64,000 bases of DNA from positions 62,001 through 126,000 of the forward strand of contig JAHHHL010000001.1 in NCBI GenBank assembly GCA_019359375.1, read 5' to 3'. Source of the DNA: Lyngbya sp. HA4199-MV5 (GTDB taxonomy: Bacteria; Cyanobacteriota; Cyanobacteriia; Leptolyngbyales; Leptolyngbyaceae). Positions 63,979 to 64,000 of this stretch are shown here, in pieces (positions within the stretch are counted from its first letter, which is position 1; every line of letters begins with the position of its first letter). The notes below the pieces were generated by a model. It did not search any database. It had not been told where the DNA came from and worked only from the letters and a program-made list of their open reading frames with translations. The position numbers were made by a program, and so were the translations under genes.

Positions 63979-64000
63979 GGGTCTGCGGTGCGCTGTCATT

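Noticed and set aside
63802-63999. 65-residue minus-strand ORF at the right edge
   Set aside because: It overlaps the CsbD gene and its terminator and has no coding features.

Overview
The window is cyanobacterial chromosome, most likely from a filamentous, motile species. The octamer GCGATCGC (HIP1) recurs throughout. The genes include a chlorophyll-pathway methyltransferase (chlM), an SLH/OprB-type porin, a CYP110-like P450, menH, and a complete hmp gliding/phototaxis chemosensory locus with the filamentous-cyanobacterial marker hmpF. Heptanucleotide tandem arrays of the STRR type are everywhere, between genes and inside several of them.

Layout. 1-9.3 kb: a truncated secreted low-complexity protein, a DUF423 membrane protein, a membrane protein with two L7/L12-like domains, chlM, an AT-rich solitary P-loop ATPase, nagA, two small exported or membrane proteins and a prolyl oligopeptidase. 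9.4-12.7 kb is accessory: a MazF-type toxin pair, a HEPN-domain protein, a VapBC pair and a Uma2 nuclease. 13-15 kb: an MBOAT acyltransferase and tRNA-Tyr and tRNA-Thr. 15.2-30.3 kb: hmpF on the minus strand, divergent from hmpA-B-C-D-E, which together make one signalling pathway (PATAN regulator, CheY, CheW, MCP, giant CheA) controlling type IV pilus motility. 30.4-42.7 kb: an NYN nuclease, small orphans, a transposase relic, an FHA protein, a copper-type P-ATPase, a membrane protein, a CPBP protease, a two-domain histidine phosphatase with an apparent CTG start, a degenerate dihydroorotase paralogue and signal peptidase I. 42.9-53 kb: pyrC followed by a mosaic accessory island with nucleases, xisH/xisI remnants, toxin-antitoxin genes, a three-gene AT-rich ParA / ParB-HhH / HsdS-HEPN cluster, a small aspartic protease pair and another Uma2 gene. 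53.8-64 kb: gloA, an iron-uptake-type porin, clpB, a P450, menH, a cyclic-nucleotide-binding protein, a glycine-zipper secreted protein and a CsbD protein.

The best candidate for an undescribed system is at 47.76-51.15 kb: a ParA-like ATPase, a ParB-like protein ending in a helix-hairpin-helix, and a protein joining a type I restriction specificity-like domain to a HEPN-like RNase domain, preceded by a double palindromic site. A second theme is cassette architecture. Several accessory modules are bounded by decayed copies of the 3' end of a neighbouring gene (prolyl oligopeptidase, pyrC, xisI and an unidentified gene), as if modules had been inserted at gene 3' ends. A third is a family of five about 130-bp MITE-like elements with CTAG ends, two of which supply the stop codon of the adjacent gene. 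A fourth is in-frame expansion of heptamer arrays inside nagA, the copper ATPase and the dihydroorotase paralogue.

All calls rest on reading the sequence by eye; no database search or structure prediction was run.
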